A program made the translations under genes and the position numbers. From Fidelibacterota bacterium (GTDB lineage: Bacteria; Fidelibacterota; UBA8477; JABMPR01), in NCBI GenBank assembly GCA_016844955.1, contig JAERTH010000116.1, positions 1 to 46,472 on the forward strand: 46,472 nt of DNA, read 5' to 3'. The notes beneath the pieces were generated by a model, which saw nothing but the letters and a program-made list of their open reading frames with translations, did no database searches and had not been told where the DNA came from. Of the stretch, positions 46,001 through 46,472 are shown one piece after another. How positions within the stretch are numbered: the stretch's first letter is position 1; each line of letters opens with the position of its first letter.

Positions 46001-46472
46001 TGTCATAGATTGTACAATTTGATACTTCAGCATAGTTGATAACTGTTGGCTGAGCAGAAGAGGATCCTTCATACAGACAGATTCCCTCTGAAGCGCCACC
46101 ATAGAAAACACTGTTGGTAATAACTACAGAATCAATTCCTGTGCTACCGTATGCTTTTATGATTTTGTCGCCATAATCATGGGCAATTACATTATCTACA
46201 AAGAGATCCAGTGTAGCAGTTGGATCACCATTGTCAAGTCTGACAAAATACTTGGCATTGCCACCATCTGGACGATTTCCATTAAACTCAATATTGGAAA
46301 TCGAGATATGAGAACTTCCATATCCCCTGAACATATGTGTTGAAGAGGTACCTACATATTGCACAACAGGCATGCTTGCCAGCGCGGATGAACCACGAAT
46401 GGTAATATCATGCTCTAAGGCAATTTCAACATCAAATGTATAAACACCATCAGATACCAACTCAAGGATATC
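43032..46472 (-). CDS. Large modular secreted beta-helix protein, 5' end outside the window
   Basis: At least 1146 residues are visible and the frame is open to the right edge, so signal peptide and start are missing. Order: beta-helix (about 1-290), three bacterial repeat domains (GGSVELDPPGG..., about 300-525), a second beta-helix (about 530-860), a fourth repeat domain (GGGSVMLNPEPE), a CBM48-like domain (VAGSFNGWGGEALWLYDDD), and a sorting domain (LNQNYPNPFNPTTTISFDL to the C-terminus). It resembles adhesive or polysaccharide-binding surface proteins; a lyase role is possible but no catalytic motif is clear. Confidence 0.85.
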   Translation of the reverse strand, partial: DILELVSDGVYTFDVEIALEHDITIRGSSALASMPVVQYVGTSSTHMFRGYGSSHISISNIEFNGNRPDGGNAKYFVRLDNGDPTATLDLFVDNVIAHDYGDKIIKAYGSTGIDSVVITNSVFYGGASEGICLYEGSSSAQPTVINYAEVSNCTIYDIEREAIKAELYADSEILIDRVTIYDCGSFENKPMIRFRAVTDLEVKNSIFVHNDNSDTGEDFADLGEASNLFHHNVVWDMLNYETGSATATDTAQVDPMFADATNGDFTLPEDSPLYSFADDGGSIGDTRWAPPLGVYFLNTFVVGGGSVELDPPGGEYAEGTSVTLTAVPDFLYAFDHWEPSITFPPNNPVATVVMTESRNITAHFAPTVTEFDIITDVIGYGHIEETHGAQYPVEGYIEGDTLELVAVADSADWEFAYWVNAENDSIADGDIYYIIDADTSFTAMFRSTLPQAMLSLTTVGMGDVSISPMPVPGFDTYDAGTELTLTATAPLGLEFAGWSGDVTSTDNPLMVTLAADMAITATFTEISHPDGILAIDSSWDILDALEYTANNTQAYRILLTDVGPYLPSEENRVDGKMPQLDIEQTVEIMGADTLAAKPQIMGYTSSTAGSSSEGFFRLRMGSNLTLKHLAIDGWMDGAASQAKYIVRADDSDNFGYHTAFRAFDVDFKSTIEAFYKNYASAIVDSLIMDGCIVEDIGKEGLFFNNVGEASLISVTNSTFKRVGREILYMKGMDPVTILDHLTIENCGIGYGTEGDKFAAVRAHEGPTNVTFTNSIIANVTNTVYDYAVRIGGADSYIDNILLHNSSTNVELVEDAMAGPDIFWYDPMFADVATEDYTLNDSSYAYHLQNDESAAIGDLRWATSTAIVDYATLDVMVEGGGSVMLNPEPELKFYAPGTIVSATATPDSLWAFVNWTGDVTSDVSPVDITMDADKMITANFEQPMFTVTFNVNMKAQIYEDRFDPMTDSLDVAGSFNGWGGEALWLYDDDNDSIWTVEVDFLALAENVHEYKFRINASWSDETAEFPFGGPARQITVVEDMEVNVWYNDQDFTALADALLPEVYALNQNYPNPFNPTTTISFDLIENADTRLVLYDVRGRELQQLVNKNMAPGRYSVTLDASAYASGVYFYRLISGEFTDVKKLMLLK

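Overview
The window looks like a chromosomal segment of a marine polysaccharide-degrading bacterium of the FCB superphylum (Neomarinimicrobiota, Calditrichota or a relative). The lineage is an inference from three things: C-terminal 'YPNPFN'-type sorting domains on three large secreted proteins, many lipoprotein signals, and a catabolic gene set resembling flavobacterial alginate loci. It lacks SusC/SusD genes and uses a TRAP transporter and an MFS carrier instead. Almost everything after base 8.4 kb is on the minus strand.

Layout. (1) 1-417: end of an IS3-type element (start of orfA at 1-77, minus) and a 78-bp tandem repeat. (2) 418-8005: housekeeping genes: ftsY, pgsA, two orphan ECF-like ABC ATPases, a long-chain polyprenyl diphosphate synthase, tatC, a lone type IV pilin-like gene, meaB, a Crp-family regulator, and rpsT with a clear promoter and terminator. 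(3) 8086-10804: repeat-rich spacer, an amidinotransferase/arginine-deiminase-fold enzyme, and a complete IS481/IS3-like insertion with doubled terminal repeats. (4) 10812-27399: a tightly packed 15-gene operon read right to left: lacI, GH105, GH2, PF05426 lyase, DUF4861, kduI, kduD, a glucuronokinase-like GHMP kinase, galU, uxaC, dctP, dctQ, dctM, a UxuB-type SDR, uxuA. Its genes are joined by ATGA, TTGA and TAATG overlaps or very short gaps. (5) 27400-27821: spacer with a LacI-type operator and dispersed palindromes. (6) 27822-46472: alginate/uronate locus read right to left: modular beta-helix protein (5' end outside the window), PL6 alginate lyase, PF05426 lyase, FadR/GntR regulator, SDR (probable DEH reductase), PL17 exo-oligoalginate lyase, MFS transporter, kdgF, eda, kdgK, beta-helix protein, heparinase II/III-type lyase.

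How the genes work together. PL6 and PL17 should take alginate to unsaturated monomers. KdgF and the SDR would convert these to 2-keto-3-deoxygluconate (KDG), and KdgK and Eda give pyruvate and glyceraldehyde-3-phosphate. The neighbouring operon appears aimed at a glucuronate-rich polymer: lyase, unsaturated glucuronyl hydrolase and a GH2 release uronates. KduI/KduD handle the unsaturated sugar, UxaC/UxuB/UxuA handle free glucuronate, and both end at KDG. The only kdgK and eda seen are in the alginate locus, so the two systems probably share that lower pathway.

The most unusual point is a close homologue of plant glucuronokinase next to galU inside this catabolic operon. It suggests that some liberated glucuronate is turned into UDP-glucuronate instead of being burned.
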